Shown here in pieces: positions 1 through 9,050 of a stretch of DNA of 64,000 bases. The DNA is taken from assembly GCF_000621625.1 (NCBI RefSeq), contig NZ_JHXV01000021.1:1-64000 (forward strand). The letters run 5' to 3'. Source of the DNA: Crocinitomix catalasitica ATCC 23190 (GTDB taxonomy: Bacteria; Bacteroidota; Bacteroidia; Flavobacteriales_D; Crocinitomicaceae). Position 1 is the first letter of the stretch. Every line of letters starts with the position of its first letter. A program made the position numbers and the translations under genes. The notes below the pieces were generated by a model. The model had not been told where the DNA came from and made no database searches. It saw nothing but the letters and a program-made list of their open reading frames with translations.

Positions 1-2330
1 ATTACTGATCCGTTCATATCATCACCTGCACAAGTATGAATTGGAATCGTTAAATCGGCTGTGATCGGAGGCAATACATCAACATAAATAGAATCTATTG
101 GAGAAACACACCCAGCAGGATCAGTTGCATACACATATATTTTTATTGGTGCGTCTGCAGCAGGTATAGTTTGAATTCTTGATTCATCTGCACCTGGAAT
201 TGACCAAGTATAATCGTGAGGTGACCCGTCCGAACTTTGTGCATAAATAGTTGCCGTTCCGTTTTGGCAGATTGTAGTATCCGGTGAAATAATTGCGATG
301 CCATCCACCATTAAAATATCCATTGTTCCAGTTGCTTCGCATCCAAAATCACTTTCGGTGGTCAACGTCACCGAATACGTTCCTGGCCTGGCATATTCGT
401 GAATTGGATTTTCATCGGTACTTGTTCCTCCATCCCCAAAGTTCCAATTCCAACTTACAATTTCATAAGGTTCTTCGATTGTAGAATGATCGTAGAATTC
501 AACGGGATTATAATGACAACCTCCGGTTCCACCATCTTCTGATGAAATTCCTGTCACAACAAACTCAAAACTTACCTCAGGTGCCAAATATGGCGTAATT
601 TCCTTTCTAATCGTATCTCTACAACCTGATGTACTAATCGCTATTAATTCGACTGTATATATTCCTTCGTCTAAATAAGCATGTGTTGGATCTTCCAAAT
701 CACTTATTCCGCCATCACCGAATAACCATTCATATTCATCCGCAATAACGAGGCCTAATGCGGCAGTTTCATTTTCGAATATTAAATCTTCATATAAACA
801 ATTGTTCACGTATGTAAAGTCTGGATTTAAGTCTCCAATTATTAATAAATCACGCATTGAATCCTTACATCCGAAATCATTTTCGACAATTAACTTAACC
901 CAATATGATCCCCAATCTTCATAGATATGAATTGGACTTTCTTCCGTGCTAATTGTACCATCTCCAAATACCCAGCGCCAACTTGTAATTGGTGCTAATG
1001 GATCAAAAGTTGATAAATCGTTAAACTGAATCTCTTGGTTTGTACAAGAAACTGGGTTTCCTGAGACAATAAAAATTGTTTCTGATTCAATCTCAAAAAC
1101 TGCATCTGGTGGATAATAAATTGTGAGCGTTGCAACGCTCGTATCATTGCATGAAGGATCAGTACTTAACCCTATTAACTCAACCAAATAGATGCCTGGA
1201 TCAGCATAAGTATACGTCACGTCTTCGGTTAATAATTCAGCACCATCCCCTAAATTCCATATCCACTCGTATGGTTCATCATAGAACAAATCACTCGTAT
1301 TGACTAATGAAATTGGAGATGGAAAACAAGGCGGAACTTCATTGTCAAAGCTAACGTCAAAAATGCCAGGTGAAAAATAATCATATCGTTCACAATATCC
1401 ACGATTAGAATAAACAACACTAAATTCACCTTCACCATAAGGAATTGGCTCAAAATCAATAAAAATTTCTCCAATTAATGCTATACCATCCTTATACCAC
1501 TGCCAAGTCCCGCCTTCTTCCTCCGTGATTCCCGACAGAATTAAATCATCTGTACACCATCCTCCTACCTTATCAAGATTAAAGAAATCAGCACTGTCAA
1601 TTAATATTAATTCATCAATGAAATAATAATCTTCCACTCTAAAATCTGCCATCGAACATGGCCCTCCAATACTTATTGCATAAATATCTACGGAAGGCGT
1701 AAATGTCAATGTGAACTCTTGCCATGAACCTCCTAAATCATAAGCTACTAAAACGTCATCAAGTAATTCCCAAGAACCTATTCCATCAGGGCAATTGGTG
1801 CCAACCCAAGGCAAATCGACACAAGTTGTTGCGCCATAAATTGATAAATTCAAATCACTCACACCTGATCCGTAAGCCGTGAATAAATTTAATACATAGC
1901 TCGTTCCTGCAATCAAAGGTGCATCAAGACAAGCACCAACATATTCTGACCACTCAGCTGAATTTGCCCAAAAACCTACAAAAGCATCGCCATCACCTGG
2001 AATTGGTAAATCAGGCATTGTAATTCCTAAAAAACCCTCCATTAAACCACAAGTATGGTAATAATCAGTAGTTGGCTCGGAAGCTTGGATCCACGTTTCT
2101 GCACAAGTTAACATTCCTCTAACTTCAGGACAGCAAACGGTAACTTCAAAAGAAGGATTTGGAATCAAACTTGAACCAATAAGTGATACACATTCACAAT
2201 CCTCCACATCGTTCAAATCAACCAAACCATCGCCATCATCGTCAATGCCATTATCGCATATTTCTTGCGTCAATCCGTTTAAAGAAAAGCAAGTAATGAA
2301 TACGAGAATTAATAATCTAGACAATTTCAT
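1..2330 (-). CDS. Secreted PKD-repeat protein, probable T9SS cargo (3' end cut by window edge)
   Basis: The gene reads leftward out of the window, so only its first 776 residues are visible, from the ATG at 2328-2330. A signal peptide (about residues 1-22, ending LNGLTQ) is followed by an acidic DNGIDDDGDG stretch that looks calcium-binding. Next is a Cys-containing domain starting IPNPSFE, then PKD-type repeats with cores near residues 358 (WNLGDG), 454 (WVFGDG), 537 (WLFGDG) and 630 (WNFGDG). It is a paralogue of the gene immediately upstream (2381-5671), 50 bp away, and probably lies in the same transcript. PKD proteins of this kind are surface or secreted proteins in Bacteroidota; a C-terminal sorting domain is expected outside the window. 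The ligand is unknown. Confidence 0.85.
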   Translation of the reverse strand, partial: MKLSRLLILVFITCFSLNGLTQEICDNGIDDDGDGLVDLNDVEDCECVSLIGSSLIPNPSFEVTVCCPEVRGMLTCAETWIQASEPTTDYYHTCGLMEGFLGITMPDLPIPGDGDAFVGFWANSAEWSEYVGACLDAPLIAGTSYVLNLFTAYGSGVSDLNLSIYGATTCVDLPWVGTNCPDGIGSWELLDDVLVAYDLGGSWQEFTLTFTPSVDIYAISIGGPCSMADFRVEDYYFIDELILIDSADFFNLDKVGGWCTDDLILSGITEEEGGTWQWYKDGIALIGEIFIDFEPIPYGEGEFSVVYSNRGYCERYDYFSPGIFDVSFDNEVPPCFPSPISLVNTSDLFYDEPYEWIWNLGDGAELLTEDVTYTYADPGIYLVELIGLSTDPSCNDTSVATLTIYYPPDAVFEIESETIFIVSGNPVSCTNQEIQFNDLSTFDPLAPITSWRWVFGDGTISTEESPIHIYEDWGSYWVKLIVENDFGCKDSMRDLLIIGDLNPDFTYVNNCLYEDLIFENETAALGLVIADEYEWLFGDGGISDLEDPTHAYLDEGIYTVELIAISTSGCRDTIRKEITPYLAPEVSFEFVVTGISSEDGGTGGCHYNPVEFYDHSTIEEPYEIVSWNWNFGDGGTSTDENPIHEYARPGTYSVTLTTESDFGCEATGTMDILMVDGIAIISPDTTICQNGTATIYAQSSDGSPHDYTWSIPGADESRIQTIPAADAPIKIYVYATDPAGCVSPIDSIYVDVLPPITADLTIPIHTCAGDDMNGSV

Positions 2331-2380
2331 AGCAAACTGAATCACAACGAATTTACAATAAATAAGCTAATACTCAAAAA

Positions 2381-5300
2381 CTACTTCAACACATTCACCA
2401 TTCCTTCAAACCTAAAATGTTTGTCGGTTGATAAATCTTTCGCTTCTATGATCCAGACGTAAGTGCCATCTTGAACGATGCCTTGATTGCCATACCTTCC
2501 ATCCCAAGCTTTGCTAACATCGTATGTTTCCCAAACCTTTTCGCCATAACGGTTGAAAATTGTCAGATGAAAATCGTAAACATCAAGGCCGTCCACATAG
2601 ACTTGCCATGTATTGTTTCTAGTGTCCCCATCTGGTGTGAAGGCATTTGGCGCATAAAGGATATGTTCACGTTCTATGAACACCGTTAAAAGGGTTGAAT
2701 CAATACACCCAAATTCGGTTGTTTCAATCATTGTAACCCAGTGATTGTTAACCTCTGGAGGATAAATTACTGTAACTAAAGAATCATTTTCCGCATAATC
2801 TGGGGCTCCTCTTGGCATGCGCCATTGGAATGAGCTATATGGATTTGGACTGATATTCACCAATTCAACTTGCGAATTCAATACAGTTGCTGGATTCGGT
2901 GTAATGTAAAACTCTGGTGTTGGTAAACCATAAATGATTATATAATTATTGACTGAAAAACTTGTCCAACAACCATCAATTGTTAGGACGTTTAATTTAA
3001 TGGTATACCTACCTTCTGTTTCAAAAACATGCGCTGCCGATGGCCCAGAATAACGTTCGCCTTCAATAACCCATTCGTATTCAAGTATGGAGTCTACTGG
3101 TTCGGAAAGACTGGTAAATTCTACTGCTGTTCCGATACAACCAAAGGTTTTATCAGAGGTAAAAGCGGGAATTAGTGCCACATAAGTTGTTGCACAAAGT
3201 GTTAAAGGAGTTGTCTCACAGCCATCACTTATCGTCACACAATATTCGGTTGTTGTAAATGGGTTATGTGTTATTGTAGGTGCATTTACAGGCAGACTTA
3301 AACCATTCGCTGTCCAACTATAATTATAAGCACCATCACCGCCTATTGGAATTACTGATCCGTTCATATCATCACCAGCACAAGTATGAATTGGAATCGT
3401 TAAATCGCCAGTGAAAGGAGGCAATACATCAACATAAATCGAATCCATTGGAGAAACACACCCAGCAGGATCAGTTGCATACACATAAATCTTAATTGGT
3501 GCATCTGCAGCAGGAATAGTTTGAATTCTTGATTCATCTGAACCTGGAATTGACCAAGTATAATCGTGAGGTGATCCGTCCGAACTTTGTGCATAAACCG
3601 TTGCTGTTCCATTTTGGCAGATTGTAGTATCAGGTGAGACAATTGCAATACCATCAACCATTAGAATATCTATAGTTCCATTAGCTTCGCAACCTAAATC
3701 ACTTTCGGTTGTCAATGACACAGTATATAAACCTGGAGCATCATAATCATGAACAGGATTTTCATCCGTACTCGTTGCGCCATCACCAAAATCCCAATTC
3801 CAACTTACTATTGTATAAGGATCATCGATTGATGAATGATCATAAAATTCAACGGGGTTATAAATACAACCTCCTGTTCCACCATCTTCCGATGAAATAC
3901 CAGTGACAATAAATTCGATACCTACATCAGGAGATGGATAAGGTGTAATTTCATGTCTCATCGTGTCACGGCAACCAGATTCACTGATAGCGATTAATTC
4001 GACTGTATAAATTCCTTCATCCAAATAAGCATGTGTTGGATCTTCCAAATCACTTGTAGAGCCATCGCCAAAAAGCCATTCGTAACTGTCTACAGTCAAA
4101 TCCGCCGAAGGTTCTGATTCATTAGTAAATATCAGTTCTTCAAAAACACAATTATTAATTACAGTAAATTCTGGATTTAATGCGGTGATGTAAATTGACA
4201 GTCTAAAGGAATCCCTACAACCAAATTCATTTTCAACATACAATTTAGTTCGATAAGTACCTATACCTACATAAATATGCACAGGATTTTCTTCATCACT
4301 TGTAGTACCATCGCCAAAATCCCAGTGCCAAATTGTAATTGGCGCTAACGGATCTGAAGTTGATAAATCATTAAATTGTAATTCTTGTTTAGTACAGGAC
4401 GCTATGGATCCCCAAAAAAGAAAAGTTGTTTCTGATTCAATTTCGTATTCTGCATTTGGATTATCATAAACTATAATTTCATAAGAGGCCGTATCGGAAC
4501 AAGATTCATCAGTACTGATTCCAATTAGGATCACCTCATATACGCCAGGGTCAATATATTCATAGGTTAATTCTTTGTCTTCCGAAAAAAATCCATCACC
4601 AAAACTCCATTGCCAACTTACAGGTCCCCAATGAATTGAATCCGTAAGATTACTAAAATTAACAGAGGTTGGGAAACATCCGGACAGTTCGTAATCAAAA
4701 TTTACATCGAAAATACCAGGAGAAATATAATCATTGCGAATACAATAAGATTCATTTGAATATACTACACTATAAAGACCTTCGCCATATGGTATTGGGT
4801 CTAAAACATCTTCTGTTTCACCAATAAGCGCAATTCCATTTTTATACCATTGACATGTTCCTCCAGGTTCATCTCCTACACAAGAAAGTATTAAATCACC
4901 AGTACACCAACCACCGGATTCTTCCAAGATAAAAAATGATGTACTATCTACCAATACAAATTCATCAAAATAATAATAACTCGAACCGTACTCAGCAGTA
5001 CAAGGCCAACAAAGTGCTATAGCCGCAATATCTTCGTCAGGTGTAATTGTCATGGTTACCTCAATCCATGACCTATCTTCAGGATAAGTAACCAAAACTT
5101 CTGATAAGATTTCCCATGACAATAATCCTTCAGGACAGTCGCCGTACCAAGCTAAATCAACACATGAAGTAGCTCCATAAACGGTTAAATCTAAATCCAA
5201 AAAACCACGGGAATAAGCTGTATAGAAGTTGAGTACATACGTACTACCAGATAAAAGAGGAGAATCCAAACAAGCACCTATATACTCGGTGCTAACCGCA

Positions 5301-5671
5301 AGTGGACTAGGGCTAAAATTTGCTCCTATTCCGACATATCCAAAACCATCCCCCGGTAAGGGAAAAGCAGGAGGAGGTTGGACGCCAAAATCTTCGCAAT
5401 TCGTGTAGTAATCAGCAGAACCTACATCTGTCCATGCATCTGCGCAATTTAACATTCCAGGTCGATATGGACAACACAGCGAATCTTCAAATGAAGGATT
5501 TGGAATAAAGCTTGTTTCAATAAGACCCGTACATTCACAATCCTCAACATCATTCAAATCAACCAAACCATCGCCATCATCATCAATACCATTATCACAG
5601 ATTTCTTGCGTCCATCCATTGAAGGAATAGCTTATTAAGCAAATTAAGATTAGAAATTTAGTAGCTTTCAT
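2381..5671 (-). CDS. Secreted PKD-repeat protein with T9SS type B (CHU_C) C-terminal sorting domain
   Basis: 1096 residues. A signal peptide (1-22, ending FNGWTQ) precedes an acidic DNGIDDDGDGLVD motif and an N-terminal Cys-rich domain beginning IPNPSFED. PKD repeats have cores near residues 358 (WSFGDG), 451 (WDFGDG), 533 (WLFGDG) and 627 (WDFGDG), with one more degenerate PKD-like unit near 870-920. Residues about 1003-1096 (starting YAPNAFTPDGD, containing IFNRYGEKVW, ending GMVNVLK) form the gliding-motility-associated C-terminal domain that targets proteins to the type IX secretion system. The protein is therefore predicted to be exported and surface-attached or released. It is the first gene of a tandem pair; its middle and C-terminal part is nearly identical to the downstream copy, whereas the N-terminal domain has diverged. 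Confidence 0.9.
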   Translation of the reverse strand: MKATKFLILICLISYSFNGWTQEICDNGIDDDGDGLVDLNDVEDCECTGLIETSFIPNPSFEDSLCCPYRPGMLNCADAWTDVGSADYYTNCEDFGVQPPPAFPLPGDGFGYVGIGANFSPSPLAVSTEYIGACLDSPLLSGSTYVLNFYTAYSRGFLDLDLTVYGATSCVDLAWYGDCPEGLLSWEILSEVLVTYPEDRSWIEVTMTITPDEDIAAIALCWPCTAEYGSSYYYFDEFVLVDSTSFFILEESGGWCTGDLILSCVGDEPGGTCQWYKNGIALIGETEDVLDPIPYGEGLYSVVYSNESYCIRNDYISPGIFDVNFDYELSGCFPTSVNFSNLTDSIHWGPVSWQWSFGDGFFSEDKELTYEYIDPGVYEVILIGISTDESCSDTASYEIIVYDNPNAEYEIESETTFLFWGSIASCTKQELQFNDLSTSDPLAPITIWHWDFGDGTTSDEENPVHIYVGIGTYRTKLYVENEFGCRDSFRLSIYITALNPEFTVINNCVFEELIFTNESEPSADLTVDSYEWLFGDGSTSDLEDPTHAYLDEGIYTVELIAISESGCRDTMRHEITPYPSPDVGIEFIVTGISSEDGGTGGCIYNPVEFYDHSSIDDPYTIVSWNWDFGDGATSTDENPVHDYDAPGLYTVSLTTESDLGCEANGTIDILMVDGIAIVSPDTTICQNGTATVYAQSSDGSPHDYTWSIPGSDESRIQTIPAADAPIKIYVYATDPAGCVSPMDSIYVDVLPPFTGDLTIPIHTCAGDDMNGSVIPIGGDGAYNYSWTANGLSLPVNAPTITHNPFTTTEYCVTISDGCETTPLTLCATTYVALIPAFTSDKTFGCIGTAVEFTSLSEPVDSILEYEWVIEGERYSGPSAAHVFETEGRYTIKLNVLTIDGCWTSFSVNNYIIIYGLPTPEFYITPNPATVLNSQVELVNISPNPYSSFQWRMPRGAPDYAENDSLVTVIYPPEVNNHWVTMIETTEFGCIDSTLLTVFIEREHILYAPNAFTPDGDTRNNTWQVYVDGLDVYDFHLTIFNRYGEKVWETYDVSKAWDGRYGNQGIVQDGTYVWIIEAKDLSTDKHFRFEGMVNVLK

Positions 5672-5758
5672 AGCAGCATCAATCTAATAAAACTAAACTA
5701 ATTTATTTTGCATCCAAAATAAAACTTAAAAAAACGCAAGAAATTAACAATCATAATA

Positions 5759-6589
5759 TTAAGTGATAAATTTAAAAATCTTTTCCAATGCAAGCTTTAA
5801 ATCATATGGCAATTCTTTCGTTATCCACGGATGACTGCTGCCAAAAACATGATCAGCACCTTTAATAATTTCAATTTCAGTTTCTGTCCAACGCGCTAAC
5901 AAGAGGCCTTCTGAAATACTAACAGCCAAATCCATATCTCCATGAATTTGTAAAAATTTTTTCTTTAAACCCGATGCTGTTTTTTCAATATCTAATCCTC
6001 CTTTATGCTGTATAAAATCTTCATAAAAAGAATAATAATGTGGCATTTCTTGGTGCGTTCTTCCATTAAACACTGTGTAATACCCTGTTTCTTTCCATTC
6101 TTCAAGTGCTTCATCAGTTGGGAATCTATTTTCAATATTTGAAATTCCTGCAAGCGAAATTATTCCTTCAATATCAGGATGATTGTCTCCTCCTAAAATC
6201 ACTATACCTCCGCCTCTGCTATGACCCAAAAGAAAAATTGGAATTTCTAATTCACACTCCTGCTCGACCATTCTTTTAGTTTCAGCGATAATAATATTTA
6301 AATCGTTCAACTCATAAGAATAACGATTATTCCCGAATGCTTCTAAATCATCAAAATCAATTGGATTGTCAACTGTACCACCGTTATGTGACATATTAAA
6401 CTTAACGAATCCAACTCCTTTATCAACGAAATAATTCTCCATCAAGTTCCAAGCACCCCAATCTTTAAAACCTTTATAACCATGAACGAATATAATCATC
6501 GCTTTGGCGTCTTTTGGTATCCTACAATCGAATAGGCTTTTTCGGTTATCACTACCGATAAAAATTTTATTTTTAAATTCAATCAACAT
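5759..6589 (-). CDS. Alpha/beta hydrolase (serine esterase/peptidase-like)
   Basis: 276 residues without a signal peptide, so cytoplasmic. The fold is indicated by FVHGYKG (residues 34-40, oxyanion region), the nucleophile elbow GHSRGG with Ser124, a C-terminal acid in HGDMD (Asp220) and the catalytic His in GADH (His247). This is the order and spacing of the alpha/beta hydrolase superfamily, closest to dienelactone hydrolase or acyl-peptidase-like members. The substrate cannot be read from the sequence. It is a single leftward gene whose start lies about 50 bp from the start of a divergent lipoprotein gene. Confidence 0.85.
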   Translation of the reverse strand: MLIEFKNKIFIGSDNRKSLFDCRIPKDAKAMIIFVHGYKGFKDWGAWNLMENYFVDKGVGFVKFNMSHNGGTVDNPIDFDDLEAFGNNRYSYELNDLNIIIAETKRMVEQECELEIPIFLLGHSRGGGIVILGGDNHPDIEGIISLAGISNIENRFPTDEALEEWKETGYYTVFNGRTHQEMPHYYSFYEDFIQHKGGLDIEKTASGLKKKFLQIHGDMDLAVSISEGLLLARWTETEIEIIKGADHVFGSSHPWITKELPYDLKLALEKIFKFIT

Positions 6590-6635
6590 TCTTTTCCAAC
6601 TTTGTCTATTAACTTCATATCTTTACATCTTAAAT

Positions 6636-7028
6636 TTGAAGCGCATTAAAACTAATAAAATAAATATACTGCTTTTCTGCTTAATGCTAATTGCATCGAG
6701 TTGTGGAACGAGTTTTGGCGAAAAATACACGATCGGGAATCTTGAAATTTATTTTACAGAAGATATTTCAAATCGATACGTTGAAGGTTTAGGTAAATAC
6801 TTTAACGATCATCACCTTATTCAAAACGAAACACATTCCGTTCAATTAACAAGCGACACAGAGTCGTTTATTCTGAAAATGGTATTAAATGATGAATATA
6901 AATCTTTGCCTTCAGCCCAAAAAAAGAATCTTGAATTATTAACGGCAGATTTACAGCACAAAGTATTTCGCGATCTACCTTTTAAAATACAGATTTGTGA
7001 CATGAATTTTAACCCAATCGAGAAATAA
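6636..7028 (+). CDS. Small lipoprotein of unknown function
   Basis: About 130 residues. I place the start at TTG 6636 because it gives a classic lipoprotein signal: basic MKRIKTNK, a hydrophobic stretch, then the lipobox IASSCG. The longer open frame from 6504 would overlap the divergent hydrolase gene antisense and add a sequence with no signal-peptide logic. The mature part has no motif I recognise. The stop is 3 bp before the RPE-CBS gene, so the lipoprotein is probably cotranscribed with the sugar-phosphate and aromatic pathway genes that follow, although no functional link is obvious. The exact start is uncertain. Confidence 0.6.
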   Translation: MKRIKTNKINILLFCLMLIASSCGTSFGEKYTIGNLEIYFTEDISNRYVEGLGKYFNDHHLIQNETHSVQLTSDTESFILKMVLNDEYKSLPSAQKKNLELLTADLQHKVFRDLPFKIQICDMNFNPIEK

Positions 7029-7031
7029 GAA

Positions 7032-8042
7032 ATGAAAATATCGGCCTCAATATATTCAGATAAAGAGAATAATATTCTATCGACCATTCATGCATTAAAT
7101 GATTCGCATGTTGATATGATTCATGTTGACTGCAATGATGATTTAAATGTTTTTGCCGATATTCTTACAATTCAAAAAAATTCACAAATTCCAATAGACC
7201 TTCATATAATCACTGAGAATGCGGATAGATTTTATCCAACTTTGGCTGAATTTGATATAGAATATGTCACTTTTCAATATGAGGATTTAAAAGATAAAAA
7301 CCTTAAGATTCCAAAAGAATTTACAGGACAATTGGGCCTAGCGATAACATCGAATACACCAATTGATGTATTTGATCAATACGCGAATGAATTCGATTTT
7401 ATTCTTTTCATGGCTACTGTTCCAGGACAAAGTGGTGGAAAATTTGATAAAATCAATTTTAGAAGAATCCGAGAATTTCAAACGAAATATCCGGGTAAAA
7501 AAGTCCATGTTGATGGCGGTGTAAATGGCGAAGTTTCTTTTATACTAAGGAATATGGGGGTCTACGCTTCTGTTTCAGGATCGTATCTCTTCAATTCAGC
7601 TACTATCAATACGGCTTTACTCAATTTGAAGTTGAATGAAATAGAATCAAACTTTTTAGTAAAAGATTTTATGAGAGATTTAAACGAATCTCCAGTCATT
7701 TATTCGAATAATTTAAACCTAAAAGAAACTTTAAAATCAATTGACACGGGTAATCTAGGTTTTACACTTGTTTTAGAAGAAGACAATACATTGATTGGAA
7801 TTATTGGTAATGGTGATCTTCGAAGAGGATTATTACAAAATTTAGATAATTTAAACCAATTGAATCCAGCTGATTTAATTAACCAAACCCCACTCGTAAT
7901 TGATGAAAACTATACAGTTTATCAATTATTGAGATTCATCAAAAAAGAAACACGACCTGTACTCTATTTACCAGTTATCAACAAAGATAAAAAAGCAGTA
8001 GGTACAGTTAATTTTATAAATTTAATAAAAGGAGAAATATGA
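7032..8042 (+). CDS. Ribulose-phosphate 3-epimerase-like domain fused to a CBS domain pair
   Basis: 336 residues. Residues 1-215 resemble ribulose-phosphate 3-epimerase (xylulose-5-P/ribulose-5-P interconversion). The expected metal ligands are visible at His31 and Asp33 (IHVD), His58 (DLHII) and Asp161 (HVDGGVN), and the phosphate-loop region reads MATVPGQSGGKF (127-138). Residues about 222-336 are two CBS units, the first with GIIGNGDLRRG as in KdsD and some sugar nucleotidyltransferases. CBS pairs usually bind adenosine nucleotides and regulate the attached enzyme. The His normally found in the strand after His58 (the xxHAEA region) appears as Gln (VTFQYE), so activity or specificity may differ. 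It overlaps the next gene by ATGA. The fusion is unusual in my experience. Confidence 0.75.
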   Translation: MKISASIYSDKENNILSTIHALNDSHVDMIHVDCNDDLNVFADILTIQKNSQIPIDLHIITENADRFYPTLAEFDIEYVTFQYEDLKDKNLKIPKEFTGQLGLAITSNTPIDVFDQYANEFDFILFMATVPGQSGGKFDKINFRRIREFQTKYPGKKVHVDGGVNGEVSFILRNMGVYASVSGSYLFNSATINTALLNLKLNEIESNFLVKDFMRDLNESPVIYSNNLNLKETLKSIDTGNLGFTLVLEEDNTLIGIIGNGDLRRGLLQNLDNLNQLNPADLINQTPLVIDENYTVYQLLRFIKKETRPVLYLPVINKDKKAVGTVNFINLIKGEI

Positions 8043-9037
8043 TAATTCACTTGAACAAAAATATTGGTGAAAACAAAGCTAAAGAAGCGGCAGCTAAAAT
8101 GAATTCTTTTCTCATTATTGAGGAAGATAAATATGTTCTAGTTTCATCTTCTGGTTTAAAAGAGGTTGCTCCTGAATATCAAAATGATGTGCTTGAAAGT
8201 TTTACTTTCGATTCAGACATTCAAATGGCTTCAAGATCATACCAAAGCGAAACAAGAGCCGTTAAGATTGGTGATGTGACGATAGGTGGTGACTCTGGAA
8301 ATACAATAATGATCGCTGGACCGTGTTCTGTTGAATCAGAAGAGCAGATTCAAGAATCATCTAATTTATTAAAATCACTAAACTTAACGACTTTAAGAGG
8401 TGGTTGTTATAAACCACGTACTTCTCCATATAGTTTTCAAGGATTAGGTCTAGAAGGCTTAAAATTACTTCGGAAAATGAAGGAAGAGCACGGCCTTAAT
8501 GTAATCACAGAAGTGCGCGATGCAACACATGTTGAAGAAGTGATTGAATACTCTGATGTTATTCAAATTGGTGCCAAAGCAATGTACGATCAAGGAATTC
8601 TGCGTGCTTGTGCGAAAACACAAAAGCCAGTAATGATTAAACGTGGTTTTGGATCGACTTTACAAGAATTTGTTCAATGTGCTGAATTTGTTTTATCGGG
8701 TGGCAATCCTAATGTTATTCTTTGTGAAAGAGGTTTAAGAACTTTTGAAACGAAGACACGATTCACATTAGATTTATGTGGTGTTGCTTATTTAAAAGAA
8801 TATACTAATTGTCCTATAATTCTTGATCCTAGCCACGCTATGGGTCATGCTTATGGTGTTCCTGATTTAACAAGAGCTTGTTTAGCAATGGGAGTTGATG
8901 GATTAATTATTGAAGTTCATCCAAATCCTAAAGTTGCAAAATCAGATGCTTCTCAACAGTTGAATCATAACGAATTCAAGACATTATTAAATACCTTACA
9001 CCCAGTTGCAAACGCAGTGGGGAAAAATATTATTTAA
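8039..9037 (+). CDS. aroF: 3-deoxy-7-phosphoheptulonate (DAHP) synthase, type I-beta with N-terminal regulatory domain
   Basis: 332 residues. It condenses PEP with erythrose-4-phosphate, the first step to chorismate. Residues 1-75 form a small ferredoxin-like domain, as in the Thermotoga enzyme, where it mediates feedback inhibition. The barrel carries IAGPCSVES (metal Cys), RGGCYKPRTSPYSFQG, IKRGFGSTLQEF, LCERGLRTFE, LDPSHAMGH and IIEVHPNP. The KPRTSPYSFQG loop is the DAHP synthase version; KDO-8-P synthases, the sister family, have a KANRSS-type loop and lack the N-terminal domain. Its start overlaps the RPE-CBS stop by four bases, implying translational coupling. RPE action feeds the pentose-phosphate route to erythrose-4-P, so the pairing makes metabolic sense. 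Confidence 0.88.
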   Translation: MIIHLNKNIGENKAKEAAAKMNSFLIIEEDKYVLVSSSGLKEVAPEYQNDVLESFTFDSDIQMASRSYQSETRAVKIGDVTIGGDSGNTIMIAGPCSVESEEQIQESSNLLKSLNLTTLRGGCYKPRTSPYSFQGLGLEGLKLLRKMKEEHGLNVITEVRDATHVEEVIEYSDVIQIGAKAMYDQGILRACAKTQKPVMIKRGFGSTLQEFVQCAEFVLSGGNPNVILCERGLRTFETKTRFTLDLCGVAYLKEYTNCPIILDPSHAMGHAYGVPDLTRACLAMGVDGLIIEVHPNPKVAKSDASQQLNHNEFKTLLNTLHPVANAVGKNII

Positions 9038-9050
9038 GCCCACTATTCTC

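Noticed and set aside
3400-3657. Extra 85-residue frame inside the PKD gene
   Set aside because: It lies on the same strand in another frame of a clearly coding region and shows a repetitive low-complexity composition; it is a shadow.
8039-9037. Assignment as KDO-8-phosphate synthase (kdsA)
   Set aside because: The KPRTSPYSFQG loop and the N-terminal ferredoxin-like domain are those of type I-beta DAHP synthase.
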